Positions 61,303 through 64,000 of a stretch of DNA of 64,000 nucleotides are shown here, piece by piece. Numbering within the stretch: position 1 is the first letter of the stretch; each line of letters begins with the position of its first letter. Below the pieces are notes generated by a model, which searched no databases, was not told the DNA's origin, and was given only the letters and a program-made list of their open reading frames with translations. Where the stretch lies: the NCBI GenBank assembly GCA_035578155.1, contig JAPWDM010000005.1, positions 40,634,108-40,698,107 on the forward strand, given 5' to 3'. A program made the position numbers and the translations under genes. The stretch comes from Brachynemurus nebulosus. Taxonomy: Eukaryota; Arthropoda; Insecta; Neuroptera; Myrmeleontidae.

Positions 61303-61785
61303 TACATATTATGTTCTTCCAAATATTAAAGAAATTATTTAATATTTAATTCTAATTTGAATGCGGTTTACTTAATTTCAATATTGATCTGAAATACATT
61401 TTTATTAATTACAAAAATCGTAAAAATGTGGTTCCTTTCCAAAAAATTAATTAAACATTTTTTAAATTATATCATTATCAGCCATCGATGACTGATATTA
61501 ATTATTTCATTCATGCTTAGTTGGTCAATAATGGTGGAAGTAATTTGCTTACCAATTGTTATGTAACAATTAATTTGTAATAATAAAAAGTGATTAAAAT
61601 TTAAAATCAATTTTGCATAATCATTTATGTATATTATCATTATGTCATGACTGTTATCGAAAATCGTAAAAGAAAATTGTAAAAATAAATGATATTTATA
61701 CTAAGCATTAAGGTTGTACCAAACATTAAACTGTTTGAAAATGAACTGACGGTTCGAAACAATATTGTCACAGTTTCAAAATAAA

Positions 61786-61865
61786 AGTGGTATTTTTGCG
61801 AAGTAGAATATTTGTTTATTATTTACAAATAATGGAATACCATAAAGTAACGCTCAAATCGATTA
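61786..61865. repeat. Dispersed repeat end, inverted copy of the 6270-type sequence
   Basis: ATAAAAGTGGTATTTTTGCG then TTTATTATTTACAAATAATG and CATAAAGTAACGCTCAAAT mirror 6269-6310 and the window start. A further partial copy (GAGTGGTGTTTTCGCAAAGT then AAAGTGTTTGATTTAT) lies at 62438-62478. Confidence 0.65.
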
Positions 61866-62287
61866 AACATTAAGGTTACTACGAAGCTCGAATCGTCGAT
61901 TCTAAAAAGTCAAAATTTCCAGTTCCAGTTGTACCTGTATGCGAATCTGACTCCAGTTCCGATACTCTCAAACGCAATGACGATCGATGACACACAATAA
62001 TTGCTTGGGCGTCACATGCAATTCGTTTTACGACAAACTGCAAGTGTCATTTATTTACATTTTTACATATAGACGATATGGACGTCAATTCAAAAAATTT
62101 CATAAAAAAATATCTCTGCTAATTTTGTATTTTATTTGTTTTGATTTTACCATCTCCGAATTCACAGAGTTCGATAAGAGGTCTCCGATCCATATATCCA
62201 ACTCCTATAAAACTATCTCCGTATCACCTCTACTAAACATGGGATTGTCACTTCTTTTCATTTTTCACTCATAAGGAAATCGCAAGA

Positions 62288-62950
62288 AATAGAAAATTCA
62301 AAAAAGTCTGGAATTTTGCCAGTAAGTAAAGGGTGATTACCAGTTACTGCTAAAAGCGATTTTAAGGGGTGAAAGAGATGACTTGTTTGATAATAGTCAT
62401 ATTAACCGAAAAATGTCGTAAAAGTTTAAACAATAAGAGTGGTGTTTTCGCAAAGTAAAGTGTTTGATTTATCAATAGTAATTTACTTTTCTATTAGACT
62501 GCTATGTAGTAGATACTTATATGTAAAATAATTTTGTCAATTTTTAAATTTTTAATTTCCAGTTTGCAGAAGAGAATGTTTCCACCCGCTAGAAATGTGA
62601 GGAAACGAAAATTAATAATATATTCATTGCTAGATCCCTATGTAATAAATGCAAACAAAATTCTGTCAATTTTTAAATTTTTAAGTACGTACTTGAAGAG
62701 CTTGTTTCATCCCTTAAAATATATGGATACAAAAAATGAAGTTATATGTATGTATATATTACTAGAACTCTGTGTGGCATATACATATAAATAAAATTTC
62801 GTCAATTTTCAAATTTTTGAATCCCATTTTTGAGGGAGTGGTTTACCCCTTAAAGTCGTTTATTAGCACAAACTGATATTTTTTACGTTATTAAACAGTC
62901 ACCCTCTACGTACTGGCAAAGTTTCAAATTTTTTGGAATTTTCTCAACTC
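62288..62950. repeat. Inverted-repeat element with internal 130-bp tandem units
   Basis: The outer segments (GAATTTTGCCAGTAAGTAAA at 62310 against CTACGTACTGGCAAAGTTTC at 62906, with flanking GGGTGATTACCAGTTA/CTGATATTTTTTAC text) are inverted. Between them GTCAATTTTTAAATTTTTAA recurs at about 62537, 62668 and 62797, defining three units. The right part matches 42228-42352. Reading frames across it are repeat-borne. Confidence 0.65.
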
Positions 62951-63547
62951 CTTGCGGAAACATTAACAACTACTCGTTACATTACATTTGTTAAATAGAA
63001 CTTACGCTAGATTCTTTAAGCACCATATTGATTACTGTTTGATTAATCATATTTTATTAAATTGTCTAAGTTTTCAGACAGATGCTTAATTATCAAGTCA
63101 AAGTTATGCTTTATTTATACGGGTTTAGTATTAATCATTATCTCAACAACTGTGTTATAGTAAAATCAGCAGAGAACATATTTCGTATGTATTTGATTGT
63201 TATTAATAGAACATTTGTTTAAACAAATCCGACATTTAATATTGTTTAATCAATTGAAACAAATGGATAACAGTTACATAACCAGGTTCATACATTTGAT
63301 TATATTCTTTTCAGGTACTAGTTATTGTTTATATAACAATTAATAAACACTTTCTATACGAAAGGTGTTGAAAAAGATATAAATAAAATGGCAAATACCA
63401 CATATGATCTTCAAAAAATAATAAGAATAACTTTATCTTAACATTATACTACGACAAAATCAAATATGAATTTCACAAAATATTTAACAAAAAATTAAAA
63501 TAATATAAACTTTAATTTTTATTAAAGAAGAAACAGTTGCCATATTG

Positions 63548-63805
63548 TCTAACTATACATTATTAACTTTGGTAAACAAAGCATATATGCATCGCCGTCC
63601 ATTGGATCTGTTTAGCCTCAAATATTCTTTAATAATCCCTTTGAATAATTTGCTAACAAAGAAAGAAAATACTTGTGATTTGGACTTGATTTTTGGGAGA
63701 ATGTTTTCAAACTTCGAAACATACACTACTGAAAAATTTCGTTTATTGGAAACAGTTCGAATTACTTTTTTTAATTTTCGAAAATTTAGTTTCTTATATT
63801 TCTGA
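63548..63805 (+). other. Unrecognised 86-codon open frame
   Basis: The frame reads SNYTLLTLVNKAYMHRRPLD, then LFSLKYSLIIPLNN, ENTCDLDLIFGRMFSNFETY and KFRLLETVRI. Its residue mix is less skewed than most chance frames in this window and includes charged and aromatic clusters. No family is recognised, the listed start is not ATG, and there is no clear promoter. It could be an exon, a decayed transposon protein or chance. Confidence 0.2.
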
Positions 63806-64000
63806 GAGTTACCGACACAGTTGAACCGAAATAATTTTAGTTACCAACATACTAACATAATAGTTTAAAAATTTCGGCTAGCCGGACAAAAAACCTCCTT
63901 TTTGAAATTGAATTTTTGATAAAGTGAAGCATAAAATTGAAAAATTAAAAAAGAATCTGAACTTCATTTTCGAGTACGAACTCAGATGGAGTAGGTTGGA

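Overview
This is an AT-rich, intron- and repeat-dominated piece of an animal nuclear genome, almost certainly an insect. The evidence is two spliced exons that read as the actin nucleator Spire, a COP9 signalosome subunit 8 (CSN8) relic with insect-like short introns, degenerate mariner and Tc1 transposases, and many small non-autonomous DNA transposons. The species cannot be named from sequence alone. A hemipteran would fit the repeat style, but that is a guess.

Genes. The plus strand carries two internal, phase-matched spire exons at 1039-1281 and 10187-10301, separated by an 8.9-kb intron. They encode WH2 actin-binding modules A, B and C. No later spire exon was recognised, so most or all of the remaining 53.7 kb may be one giant intron. 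On the minus strand at 32266-33022 lies a four-exon CSN8 copy. Its splice sites are preserved but it has three nonsense codons, so it is a non-processed pseudogene. A 72-nt tRNA-like sequence sits at 13284. A small signal-peptide-like ORF (2795) and a possible promoter plus first exon (53855-54218) are weak candidates.

Mobile DNA explains most of the rest. The most informative locus is 27358-34249. It is a minus-strand Tc1-like element with matching terminal repeats and TA target sites. It is broken by a 1.5-kb fold-back element (27460-28963) and by a 4.6-kb insertion (29270-33844). The 4.6-kb insertion is flanked by a 7-bp duplication, and removing it rejoins the transposase reading frame. 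It contains a tandem array and the CSN8 pseudogene. A 209-bp relative at 19719-19927 shares its end and has a perfect 8-bp target duplication.

Elsewhere there are hAT-like MITEs with 8-bp duplications (12643, 21334, 25058, 45870, 48941, 50915, 52023, 54799). There are elements flanked by TTA or TAA (20338, 21670, 39076) and elements flanked by TA (8892, 38916, 52513, 60369). A family with an internal CA/TA microsatellite occurs at 9605, 17278, 46637 and twice near 56.5-57.3 kb. Several unrelated MITEs are each densely filled with one short, mostly palindromic word of their own, which is the most unusual structural pattern in the window.

No CRISPR array, operon, rRNA or bacterial feature is present.
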